Made by a program: the position numbers and the translations under genes
NCBI GenBank assembly: GCA_030592145.1
Contig: JAUVKJ010000014.1
Span: 1-13,294, forward strand
Source: Bacteroides sp.
GTDB lineage: Bacteria; Bacteroidota; Bacteroidia; Bacteroidales; SM23-62
Reading direction: 5' to 3'
DNA: 13,294 nucleotides
Shown here: positions 1 through 6,797 of the stretch, one piece after another
Numbering within the stretch: the stretch's first letter is position 1
Layout of the letters: every line of letters starts with the position of its first letter
The notes under the pieces: generated by a model
Told to the model about the DNA's origin: nothing
Databases searched by the model: none
What the model saw: the letters and a program-made list of their open reading frames with translations, nothing else

Positions 1-71
1 AACTTGCAGACAAACTGAAAGCCATAAAGGGAATTAAGCACGGGGAACTGGTAATGAGTGGAACGCATTAA
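1..71 (+). CDS. nikR: NikR-type nickel-responsive regulator, C-terminal fragment
   Basis: Only the last 22 codons are present, read from base 3 to a TAA at 69-71. The peptide ends LADKLKAIKGIKHGELVMSG plus TH. The pattern 'L-x-x-KL-x-x-x-KG-[VI]-KHG-x-L' matches the end of the ACT-like nickel-binding domain of NikR, where this stretch forms the last helix and strand of the tetramerisation domain. NikR is a ribbon-helix-helix repressor that binds Ni(II) and controls nickel uptake genes. Its DNA-binding half and the nickel ligands lie upstream of the window, so they cannot be checked. The neighbouring putative nickel permease 57 bases downstream on the same strand, and a nickel enzyme further along, both support the call. 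Another member of the CopG/NikR family is the main alternative. Confidence 0.72.
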   Translation, partial: LADKLKAIKGIKHGELVMSGTH

Positions 72-128
72 AATATAATAATATCCTGATAACCGATAGC
101 ATGGGGCTGCGGGTCTAAATACTATATA

Positions 129-848
129 ATGTCAGCAAACCTTACTGTTTTAACCTGGACTGCCGCAAGCATTGCTTTTATTCATACCGTGATCGGTCCG
201 GATCATTACCTTCCTTTCATAGTAATGGCGCGTGCCCGCAGGTGGAGTATCGCCAAAACCAGCTGGGTAACCGTGTTAAGCGGGTTCGGCCATGTGGTCA
301 GTTCCATACTGCTGGGAACAGTAGGGATCGGGATCGGGATCGGGCTTAATAAACTGGAATTACTGGAATCCGCACGGGGAAACCTGGCGGCATGGTTGTT
401 TGTGCTCTTCGGACTGGCTTACATGATCTGGGGATTCTGGCGCCTTTCCGGCAACAGGCCGCATAAACATGAACATTTCCATGCGGATGGCACAGTGCAT
501 TTACATGAGCACATTCATCAACACGAACACAGCCATCAACCGGAGCACAATCATACCCACAGGAACAACATAACCCCCTGGATCCTGTTCACCATCTTTT
601 TCCTGGGTCCATGCGAACCCCTCATACCCATTCTTATGTACCCGGCCGCACAGAACAGTACCTGGGGCATTGTACAGGTATCCATAGTATTCAGTGTGGT
701 CACTATCCTGACCATGCTCACAATTGTACTGCTGGCTTCCTATGGTCTGAATTTCCTGAAGCTGGGCAGGCTTGAAAAATATACACATATAATTGCCGGG
801 GGAACCATATTGCTCAGTGGAATAGCGATCCTGTTCCTGGGCTTATAA
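129..848 (+). CDS. NicO/UreH-like nickel (or cobalt) transport membrane protein with His-rich loop
   Basis: This is a 239-residue integral membrane protein with about six hydrophobic segments (roughly 5-30, 42-72, 86-105, 149-171, 179-204 and 219-239). Helix I carries H19-T-V-I-G-P-D25-H26, which resembles the H-x(4,5)-DH signature of nickel/cobalt permeases (NiCoT, NicO/RcnA, UreH/HupE types). A second conserved-looking element is G160-P-C-E-P at the start of helix IV. The cytoplasmic-looking loop at 112-144 holds 14 histidines in 33 residues, a likely metal-sensing or buffering loop. The ATG at 129 follows an A/T-rich leader; no clear Shine-Dalgarno is seen. It most likely shares a transcript with the nikR-like gene just upstream, and so is probably nickel-regulated. 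Whether it imports nickel for the hydrogenase or exports excess metal cannot be read from sequence. Some databases would file it as TauE/SafE- or UreH-like. Its 3' end overlaps the convergent hydrolase gene by 6 bases. Confidence 0.68.
   Translation: MSANLTVLTWTAASIAFIHTVIGPDHYLPFIVMARARRWSIAKTSWVTVLSGFGHVVSSILLGTVGIGIGIGLNKLELLESARGNLAAWLFVLFGLAYMIWGFWRLSGNRPHKHEHFHADGTVHLHEHIHQHEHSHQPEHNHTHRNNITPWILFTIFFLGPCEPLIPILMYPAAQNSTWGIVQVSIVFSVVTILTMLTIVLLASYGLNFLKLGRLEKYTHIIAGGTILLSGIAILFLGL
324..344 (+). repeat. GGGATC hexanucleotide tandem repeat (3.5 copies)
   Basis: Three exact GGGATC units followed by GGG lie inside the permease gene and encode the Gly-Ile-Gly-Ile-Gly stretch of its second membrane segment. 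The six-base unit means copy-number change would add or remove Gly-Ile pairs without a frameshift. The repeat is short and may be no more than biased coding of a Gly/Ile helix. Confidence 0.6.
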
Positions 849-2006
849 ATTCAGATATTTTTTTACAGCTTCATCTCCCTGCAGGGTATTTTCAGGCATT
901 GGGTTTTCTTCCGTAAATACCTTTAAATCTTCTTTGGGTAAAATTTTTACAAAACCTTCTTTATAAGCATTTTCATAAGGTATTTCACCAGATTTCAAGT
1001 GAAGGTGATGAGCAAGAAAATTATAAGCTGCCGTTCTTTTCGAGTAGCCATAATCATGCTTTTCTGCAGGCAAATGAACGTTCTCCACCTTATGCTCAGC
1101 GTTATATAGTGAATATACTTTTTGAATATAGGGATATTCAATACGGGGAGTATTTCTTGTCCAATCAGCCCCGTTGGAGATCAGCAATAAAGGTCTCGGA
1201 GCACAAAGGGCAGCAATTTCAACATTATTTGTCTGATGATTATCACTTTTATGTATGGGCATTCCGCTTTCACAAACACAACCTCCGAAGAAATGTGCGG
1301 ATACCTGTACTACCGGTACAGATACCTTTATTCTATCATCAATAGCAGTTAAAATAAATGTCTGGGTACCGCCACCTGAACCACCTGTCATTCCAATTCT
1401 GTTTGAATCTACATCCGGGAGGGAGATAAGATACTCAAGAACACGCTTACTGTTCCATGTCTGGAGTAATAAAGCTACAGGTATTTTATGACTGACCTGA
1501 AGACATTCCCCGTAACCAACCATATCATAAGCAAAAACTATGGCACCCATCCTGGCTAAAACAGCACTTCGTATTTGCACATCATCGGTAAAGCGTTTAT
1601 CTTTTCTATGCCCGTGAGGACAAAGTATTGCTGCGTTTTTTTCTTTTTTTATGGATGGCCTGTAAAGATTTCCTGTAATATAAAACCCGGGAAAACTTTC
1701 TATTGCAATATTTTCAACAATATACCCATCCATTACCCGTGTATTTCTGATTACCGGATTGAATTCTCCGGTAATTTCAGGCATTTTGCTGAGCTGCATA
1801 CCTTCTAAAATGCCTTGTTTGATTTTTTGTGCTCTCTTCTCCCAGGAATTAATATCATCCCACTCCATCGCAAACTTTTTCATCATTAAATTTGCTTCAT
1901 CCTCTGTCCAATGGTATCCCTGACATAACATATTATCCTGGCCATACCCGGTCAGGACAAGGCAGGCAAAAACCAGCGATATGAAATACTTAATCTTTCT
2001 CATCAT
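843..2006 (-). CDS. Exported alpha/beta hydrolase (acetylxylan-esterase/prolyl-oligopeptidase-like)
   Basis: This is a 387-residue protein when started at the ATG at 2006, four bases after the stop of the ROK kinase gene. A longer in-frame start at 2048 would overlap that gene and put a non-signal-like extension in front of the signal peptide, so it is rejected; the ATG at 2003 is equally possible. The N-terminus (M-M-R-K-I-K then a hydrophobic run ending near L-T-G-Y-G-Q) is a Sec signal peptide without a lipobox cysteine, so the product is probably periplasmic. The alpha/beta hydrolase fold shows an oxyanion-type P-H-G-H at 130-133, the nucleophile elbow G-G-S210-G-G-G, a plausible acid at D281 (SNGADW) and the histidine at H317 (EKHDYGY). 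A G-G-C-x-C-E-S-G-M-P-I-H segment follows the elbow (C243, C245). The family includes sugar-ester esterases; the substrate is unknown. It is the last gene of the isomerase-ROK kinase operon, suggesting a role in releasing or deacylating a sugar. Confidence 0.8.
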   Translation of the reverse strand: MMRKIKYFISLVFACLVLTGYGQDNMLCQGYHWTEDEANLMMKKFAMEWDDINSWEKRAQKIKQGILEGMQLSKMPEITGEFNPVIRNTRVMDGYIVENIAIESFPGFYITGNLYRPSIKKEKNAAILCPHGHRKDKRFTDDVQIRSAVLARMGAIVFAYDMVGYGECLQVSHKIPVALLLQTWNSKRVLEYLISLPDVDSNRIGMTGGSGGGTQTFILTAIDDRIKVSVPVVQVSAHFFGGCVCESGMPIHKSDNHQTNNVEIAALCAPRPLLLISNGADWTRNTPRIEYPYIQKVYSLYNAEHKVENVHLPAEKHDYGYSKRTAAYNFLAHHLHLKSGEIPYENAYKEGFVKILPKEDLKVFTEENPMPENTLQGDEAVKKYLNL

Positions 2007-2010
2007 TATT

Positions 2011-3117
2011 TTATTTATCAAGCTGTTGATTAGCATAGGCGTATGCACCCAGGGCTATTGCTTTGCTGGCTCCCAGTTTTGAAACTGCGACACCTACCCG
2101 TGGAACACTATCGTATTCAATACTTCTGTTACTAAGTGGTACAGCCAGTTCTTTTACCTGTCCCATAGCAAATTCAGAAAAAACAGCTATATCCTCCAGG
2201 TTATAAACCTTAAATGGTAAACGTGCCGACGGAATGCCGTCAAAGCTTTGATAGTCCCTGTTGATTTCTTTAAACATAGCCGGGGCAAACAGGGGCCAGG
2301 CTGAAGTGATTCCTCCTCCGAGAACAACTATCCCATCAATTATGGTAAGCAGGTTTGCAATCGAACTTCCGAGTCCCTCGCCAAACTGGCGAAAGGATTC
2401 CAGTGCTGCAGGTTTATTACCTGTTTTCAGACCGGAGGCAATGTCAAAGATATCTTTGGGCATTAACCCGGTAGAGAAGGGAAGTCCCACTTTCTCGCAG
2501 TATACCCGTTGGATGGCCCTTGTACTCACACTTTCTTCAGCGTTCCAGTTTGGATTATATTTATTTAAGGTATCGTGGATTTCTGCACTACAGGAATTAT
2601 CGCCTTTCAGTAGTTGGCCGTTTATCACAATTCCGCATCCAAAACCTGTTCCCAGTGTTAAGCCGATCAGGTTTCTGAATTGCTTTATTCCTCCCTGATT
2701 AACAATTTTGCTGTTTAGTTCCGGCAGGTATCCGCAAAGTGCTTCACCGTAAGTAAACAGATTCCCGTCATTGTTTATGAAGACCGGTAAATCAAATTTT
2801 TCTTCCAGCATGGGGCCCAGTGCCACACCATCATTAAAAGCTTTAAAATTTGGCAGATCTCCGATGATACCCTTATCATAATCAGCAGGTCCGGGAAATG
2901 CAAAACTGATGGCATCCGCTTTCCCGGGGAGTGCTATAATGACATCCTCAAATCCCCTGATTATGGTTTGCAAACATTTCTCAAGATCATCGGCAAAGGA
3001 GGGATAGGAGATGGGTTCTATAATTAACTCATTGGATTGCACGGCTGTGAACACAAAATTTGTTCCTCCGGCATCCAGGGTCAGAACAATCTGATCATCT
3101 TTCTTTTTACTTTCCAT
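2011..3117 (-). CDS. ROK-family sugar kinase (zinc motif absent)
   Basis: This is a 368-residue ROK protein. The phosphate-1 motif is L-D-A-G-G-T-N at 14-20. The catalytic aspartate is in I-N-N-D117-G-N. A glycine-rich ATP segment, L-T-L-G-T-G-F-G-C-G-I, is at 153-163, and the adenosine motif V-L-G-G-G-I is at 265-270. The sugar-binding Glu-His pair appears as S-A-E179-I-H181-D. The usual ROK zinc site CxCGxxGCxE after this pair is missing; the region reads N-K-Y-N-P-N-W-N instead. There is no N-terminal helix-turn-helix, so this is a kinase rather than a ROK repressor. It would phosphorylate a hexose with ATP in the cytoplasm. The upstream neighbour, 26 bases away, is a mannose-6-phosphate isomerase, so mannose or fructose is the natural guess for substrate, but the specificity residues are not diagnostic to me. 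It starts at ATG 3117 and its stop lies four bases before the hydrolase ATG. Confidence 0.85.
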   Translation of the reverse strand: MESKKKDDQIVLTLDAGGTNFVFTAVQSNELIIEPISYPSFADDLEKCLQTIIRGFEDVIIALPGKADAISFAFPGPADYDKGIIGDLPNFKAFNDGVALGPMLEEKFDLPVFINNDGNLFTYGEALCGYLPELNSKIVNQGGIKQFRNLIGLTLGTGFGCGIVINGQLLKGDNSCSAEIHDTLNKYNPNWNAEESVSTRAIQRVYCEKVGLPFSTGLMPKDIFDIASGLKTGNKPAALESFRQFGEGLGSSIANLLTIIDGIVVLGGGITSAWPLFAPAMFKEINRDYQSFDGIPSARLPFKVYNLEDIAVFSEFAMGQVKELAVPLSNRSIEYDSVPRVGVAVSKLGASKAIALGAYAYANQQLDK

Positions 3118-3143
3118 CTGGATAATTATTTATTTGTTTTTAT

Positions 3144-4904
3144 TTATGTCCGTACATATGCCTTAATGGTGGCACACTTTTTCCCTGATGATTCTCCATG
3201 CGGTGATATCGTGTATTCCCCGACATGGGCAGGGACAATAAAGGTTTCCGCGTAATGTACAATAAAAGGTTCGAAAGCATCTGCCGGGCTTTCCACTATG
3301 ACCTCCCTGCCCTCCACAAGATTTAGCACAGCCACGCCACCATTCGTATGATGATGTACTTTTTTTGTAAACCAGTGCCTTCTTGTCTCAATAAACTCGC
3401 GTTTATGAAGTCCCGTTTTTTCTTCCACCCACCCGTCACCCCTGTTAATTTCCTCGATTTTGTTGACAAGGTTTCTTTTTACCCAGTTTTCCGTCCGGTT
3501 CCATTGAATGACATTGATCCCGTGCTCAATATTTATGGGCCGGGGCTTCCCGTCCAGTCCGGTCCGTCCCCAGTCCCACAGCTTGAAAGTAAAAATATAG
3601 GGGGTTGAACTTATTTCCAGTACCATTCCGTTTTTCCCTGAGCAATGTACAGTGCCGGCCGGAATCAGAAAATGATCGTGTTTTTTAGCGGGCCAGTTCT
3701 GTACATGTTTATCTGCATCAAAAATGCCATTGGTTTTTTCAGCATCTTTAAGTTCCTTTATCATTTTTTCCGGATTGACTCCATTTTTAAGTCCCAGGTA
3801 AACGGATGAGCCCTCTCCTGCATCCATCAGATAATAGCTTTCATCCTGGGTGTAATGGATCCCGAACTTTTCCCGGATATACTCTGTCATAGGATGGACC
3901 TGCAGGCTCAGATTACCTCCATCCATTGTATCGAGGAAATCGAACCTGATGGGAAATTCATCACCAAAACGGGCATGAACAGCATCTCCGAGAAGTTTGA
4001 CCGGATCAAGGAATACCAGGTTAATGGAGGGTATTTCAAATAGTACTTCACCAATACCCAGGTACAGGCTGTTCTCTTCAGGTATGCAATTAAAGCACCA
4101 TGCAAAATTTTCAGGTTCCTTATCCAGATCACAGACTTCCCTCATCCATTCTCCTCCCCATACCCCCGGATCAAAATATGGAACTACACTAAAAGGCCGG
4201 GTATATGCATGATTAAGGCCATCCGTGACAGCTTTTCCGGTAAGCATCTTAGGATTCTTTTCAGCATTGGTATCGAGAACATAATCCCACTTTCTCATCA
4301 ATGTTTTTTTCAAGCTGTCGCAGATCCTCCAGTCAAGAAAATATCCCCTTTTATACTGCAATTCGAATGCTTCTTCCCTGTTCTCAACTCCTATGTTGCT
4401 TACCTCCCTTCTTCTCATTCTCTGCTGGATCTCCCAGCGTGCCATATCCGCGTATATTAAAACATCCGGCTCCGGCTCAACAATGGCAGCTCCATAACCA
4501 TAAATCAGAAATATTCCGTTGCCGGTCTCCTTTAAACGGGCCTTTAACTTTTCAAGTTTATCAATGTCAAAGAAATCGATCATATGAAGGCGGGTAAGAA
4601 AGCCAAACACACGATCATCGGTAAGGTCCGGGCAGACCAGTGTATTGATCCTGTCTTCTGATAATAAAACATCCCCGGTTAAATAGGTTTGTTTAAACTC
4701 TATTTCAGCCGTAATCGAGCTCAGAATCTCGTCGTGAAATACACCCTGGTAGGTCTCAACAACGATTACTTTTTTTTGCTTCTTACAGCCGGACAGATTC
4801 CTGTTCAGTTCAAGGCAAATATTTTTCCAGCCCTGAAAGCATTCATTATCCCTTCCGTTCAAACGGATGACGGGCGATTTATTAAAGTTTGATTTTGACT
4901 TCAT
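3144..4904 (-). CDS. Class I mannose-6-phosphate isomerase with N-terminal kinase-like domain
   Basis: This 586-residue protein interconverts mannose 6-phosphate and fructose 6-phosphate. The isomerase half (about 235-586) begins near P-Y-F-D-P-G-V-W-G-G-E-W-M and carries the zinc ligands Q335 and H337 (L-Q-V-H-P-M), E355 (Q-D-E-S-Y-Y) and H420 (I-P-A-G-T-V-H-C), followed by the active-site W-D-W-G-R-T-G-L-D-G-K-P-R segment. A C-terminal cupin-like domain follows. The first ~215 residues are an extra domain resembling a P-loop nucleoside/uridine kinase fold: a strand V-I-V-V-E-T-Y-Q-G followed by G-Y-G-A-A-I-V and R-W-E-I-Q-Q-R-M-R-R, but without a recognisable GxxxxGK[ST] loop. Classic type I isomerases are about 300-420 residues. 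The ATG at 4904 is preferred; the only upstream in-frame start is a TTG at 4919, which lies inside a candidate promoter box. It is the first gene of an operon with the ROK kinase and an exported hydrolase. Whether it is the housekeeping ManA or a dedicated pathway isomerase is open. Confidence 0.86.
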   Translation of the reverse strand: MKSKSNFNKSPVIRLNGRDNECFQGWKNICLELNRNLSGCKKQKKVIVVETYQGVFHDEILSSITAEIEFKQTYLTGDVLLSEDRINTLVCPDLTDDRVFGFLTRLHMIDFFDIDKLEKLKARLKETGNGIFLIYGYGAAIVEPEPDVLIYADMARWEIQQRMRRREVSNIGVENREEAFELQYKRGYFLDWRICDSLKKTLMRKWDYVLDTNAEKNPKMLTGKAVTDGLNHAYTRPFSVVPYFDPGVWGGEWMREVCDLDKEPENFAWCFNCIPEENSLYLGIGEVLFEIPSINLVFLDPVKLLGDAVHARFGDEFPIRFDFLDTMDGGNLSLQVHPMTEYIREKFGIHYTQDESYYLMDAGEGSSVYLGLKNGVNPEKMIKELKDAEKTNGIFDADKHVQNWPAKKHDHFLIPAGTVHCSGKNGMVLEISSTPYIFTFKLWDWGRTGLDGKPRPINIEHGINVIQWNRTENWVKRNLVNKIEEINRGDGWVEEKTGLHKREFIETRRHWFTKKVHHHTNGGVAVLNLVEGREVIVESPADAFEPFIVHYAETFIVPAHVGEYTISPHGESSGKKCATIKAYVRT

Positions 4905-4943
4905 TTGCAGAGTTTGCAAATATACTGATTGTAGGTTTAAACC
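4904..4943. promoter_or_regulatory. Two palindromes upstream of the sugar operon (possible operator)
   Basis: On the + strand TTTGCA (4904-4909) and TGCAAA (4915-4920) form a 6-base inverted repeat with a 5-base spacer, ending at the first base of the isomerase ATG. A second, perfect 10-base palindrome, GGTTTAAACC, lies at 4934-4943. Their centres are about 26 bases apart and flank the candidate -7 box. Such an arrangement is what a dimeric sugar-responsive repressor would need, but no regulator gene is in the window and the A/T-rich composition makes chance palindromes common. Confidence 0.25.
4917..4924 (-). promoter_or_regulatory. Candidate Bacteroidota -7 promoter box (TATATTTG)
   Basis: Read on the minus strand, the bases are TATATTTG, a perfect match to the Bacteroidota -7 consensus TAnnTTTG, 12 bases upstream of the isomerase ATG at 4904. 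No good TTTG -33 box is seen at the expected distance; the nearest candidate is TGTT. Use of this box would give a leader of only about 5-10 bases. The location in a 57-base gap at the head of a three-gene operon supports it, but an 8-base degenerate match can arise by chance. Confidence 0.35.
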
Positions 4944-4961
4944 GGAACAGGGTGCTTACTA

Positions 4962-5453
4962 TCAGTAGAGATGAATGAATTCGTACCCGTTGCCGGTGTA
5001 GTCAAGGAAACGGATAAAATCATCAAAAGAGATTATAATCGAGGCTGTGTTGATGTTGGGATGGAAGCTTAGCTTTTCTGCCTTTCTGAGATTGTCATCG
5101 ATGAAAAGATAAACATGGTTCTCCGAATCATTGATCAACCCGAACGGGCTTACCGAACCCGGGGTAAGGCCAAGCCATTCATTGAGCCGCCGGTCGGAAG
5201 CCAGGCTGAGTTTACCCTGTTTCAGCATCTGTTCCAGGTCCCGGATGGCCAGTTTATTAGTGTGCTCCAGGATGACAAGGTAATGGCGGTTACCTTTGTG
5301 GTTCCTGAAAAACAGGTTCTTGCAGTGGGTTGACCGGATGTCCTTCCAGTATTCCATCGCTGCTTCCACGGTAGGTACAGCAGGATGCTCATGGTATTCG
5401 AATCCGATGTTAAGGTTTTTAAGTGACTGGTATAATCTGGGGTCTCCGTTCAT
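4962..5453 (-). CDS. ProXp-ala/PrdX-type aminoacyl-tRNA editing deacylase
   Basis: This 163-residue, free-standing YbaK/ProX-superfamily protein is of the kind annotated 'prolyl-tRNA synthetase associated domain'. It hydrolyses alanine wrongly attached to tRNA-Pro. The conserved lysine segment is T-H-C-K45-N-L-F-F-R-N-H-K-G-N-R-H-Y, and the family glycine loop is L-T-P-G-S-V-S-P-F-G-L at 96-106. The N-terminal H-E-H-P-A-V-P-T-V-E-A-A element is also typical. No membrane segments or signal peptide are present, so it acts in the cytosol. It starts at ATG 5453, 60 bases after the stop of mtaB, and ends 57 bases before the isomerase ATG, so it may be transcribed on its own or by read-through from the hydrogenase cluster. 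Other INS-superfamily deacylases (YbaK on Cys-tRNA-Pro) are less likely given the length and the GSVSPFGL loop. Confidence 0.88.
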   Translation of the reverse strand: MNGDPRLYQSLKNLNIGFEYHEHPAVPTVEAAMEYWKDIRSTHCKNLFFRNHKGNRHYLVILEHTNKLAIRDLEQMLKQGKLSLASDRRLNEWLGLTPGSVSPFGLINDSENHVYLFIDDNLRKAEKLSFHPNINTASIIISFDDFIRFLDYTGNGYEFIHLY

Positions 5454-5513
5454 AATAATGGGGTTTCAAATGAAGCCTTAAATTAACTAATTATCGCGAG
5501 ATATGAACGTGTA

Positions 5514-6797
5514 TTACCGGGGTGTGCCGAAAAGGACCGGATCTTCTCCATCGGCAATGCCGGTGATCTTCACTTCCCGTATCTGGTTTTTCTTAGCATC
5601 CGGTGACCGGAATTCGATGGGTACATATAATTCCCCGTAGCCCCGGGAAACGTGTTCCCTGGTTTTTTCTACCAGGACATGCTGGGTTTTTCCGATCAGG
5701 GAGGAGCGGTATTTCCGCTTATACTCTTCCCCTATCACACGGATGATCCCGCTTCTTTCCGATTTGGTTTTTTCGGGCACCTGTCCGGGCATACATGCTG
5801 CACGGGTGCCTTTTCGTATGGAATATTTAAAGGTATGGATATGGCTGAATCCTATATCCTTCACCACCTCGCAGGTGGCCCTGAAGTCTTCTTCGGTCTC
5901 GCCCGGAAAGCCGGCAATAATGTCTGTGGTCAGGTTGAAATCCGGGTGACTGTTCCGTATTTTATCTACGATTGCCCTGAATTCGGAAAGTGTGTACATT
6001 CTTTTCATACGCAGCAGAACCGCATCGGATCCGCTTTGCAGGCAGATGTGAAGATGGGGCATCAGTTTTGGATGCCGGAACAGTTCAATGAACCTGTCTC
6101 CGTAACCATCCGGTTCGATCGATGAGATCCGCATGCGGAAATCGCCCGGGATATCCAGGATCTTTTCCACAAGTGATTCAAAATTGGTACCCTTATGATC
6201 ATACCGCCCGATGTTCACCCCGGTCAGGACAATTTCCCTGAAACCGAAATCCAGCACCTGCTGGATATTCTCGCGGATCTTCTCAAATGGCCGGCTGACA
6301 GCACGTCCCCTTACGAAAGGCACAATGCAGAAGGTGCAGTAATTGTCACAGCCATCCTGGATCTTGATCAGGCTGCGTGTATGGAAGGTGGTGTCGGCTG
6401 GTTTGAAGTTAAATACATCAGGATCCATATGGTCCGGATGCAATATTTCCCCGCGGTAATGAGCTTCAACCATGGGGAGGATAGAAGATTTCCTGTCATT
6501 TTCAATGAAACAGGTGCTGGCATTATGGCTTTCCAGTGCTTCCTTCCGGCTGTTTACCATACATCCGGTAACCACGACCAGGGCATTCCCTGGTTTCCGC
6601 CTGGCCTGGCCGATGAGGTTTCGTGATTTTTTATCACTCTGATTGGTTACTGTACAGGTATTAACCACGTAGACATCTGCCTTCTCCTCAAAATCGACCA
6701 GCTTGTAACCGGCATTGTGAAATTCTGATGCCAGGGAATCTGTTTCAAACTGGTTGAGCCGGCAACCGAGTGTTTTAAAGGCGATCTTCCTGCTCAT
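5514..6797 (-). CDS. mtaB: tRNA (N6-threonylcarbamoyladenosine(37)-C2)-methylthiotransferase MtaB
   Basis: This 427-residue radical-SAM methylthiotransferase converts t6A37 to ms2t6A37 in tRNAs reading ANN codons. The UPF0004 domain carries three cluster cysteines: C12 (T-L-G-C-R-L-N-Q), C48 (N-T-C-T-V-T) and C79 (T-G-C-M). The radical-SAM triad is C150-D-N-Y-C154-T-F-C157. A TRAM domain closes the protein from about residue 365. The G-C-R-L-N-Q and N-T-C-T-V-T variants are the MtaB signatures, separating it from MiaB (GCQMN, NTCSxR) and RimO. Its ATG at 6797 overlaps the miaB-like stop as ATGA, so the two are probably translationally coupled. It is the last gene of the run that begins with hoxF; a 60-base gap follows it. 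Length and motifs look complete. Confidence 0.93.
   Translation of the reverse strand: MSRKIAFKTLGCRLNQFETDSLASEFHNAGYKLVDFEEKADVYVVNTCTVTNQSDKKSRNLIGQARRKPGNALVVVTGCMVNSRKEALESHNASTCFIENDRKSSILPMVEAHYRGEILHPDHMDPDVFNFKPADTTFHTRSLIKIQDGCDNYCTFCIVPFVRGRAVSRPFEKIRENIQQVLDFGFREIVLTGVNIGRYDHKGTNFESLVEKILDIPGDFRMRISSIEPDGYGDRFIELFRHPKLMPHLHICLQSGSDAVLLRMKRMYTLSEFRAIVDKIRNSHPDFNLTTDIIAGFPGETEEDFRATCEVVKDIGFSHIHTFKYSIRKGTRAACMPGQVPEKTKSERSGIIRVIGEEYKRKYRSSLIGKTQHVLVEKTREHVSRGYGELYVPIEFRSPDAKKNQIREVKITGIADGEDPVLFGTPR

Noticed and set aside
877..886. Perfect 10-base palindrome CCCTGCAGGG near the convergent gene ends
   Set aside because: It has no loop and no following T-run on either strand, and lies inside hydrolase coding sequence; it is not a convincing terminator.
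2007..2048. Longer start for the exported hydrolase
   Set aside because: It would overlap the ROK kinase gene and bury the signal peptide behind 14 residues; the ATG at 2006 or 2003 gives a normal signal peptide.
5454..5513. Possible promoter for the tRNA deacylase (TTCATTTG on the minus strand)
   Set aside because: One mismatch to the -7 consensus and no TTTG at the -33 position; too weak to list.
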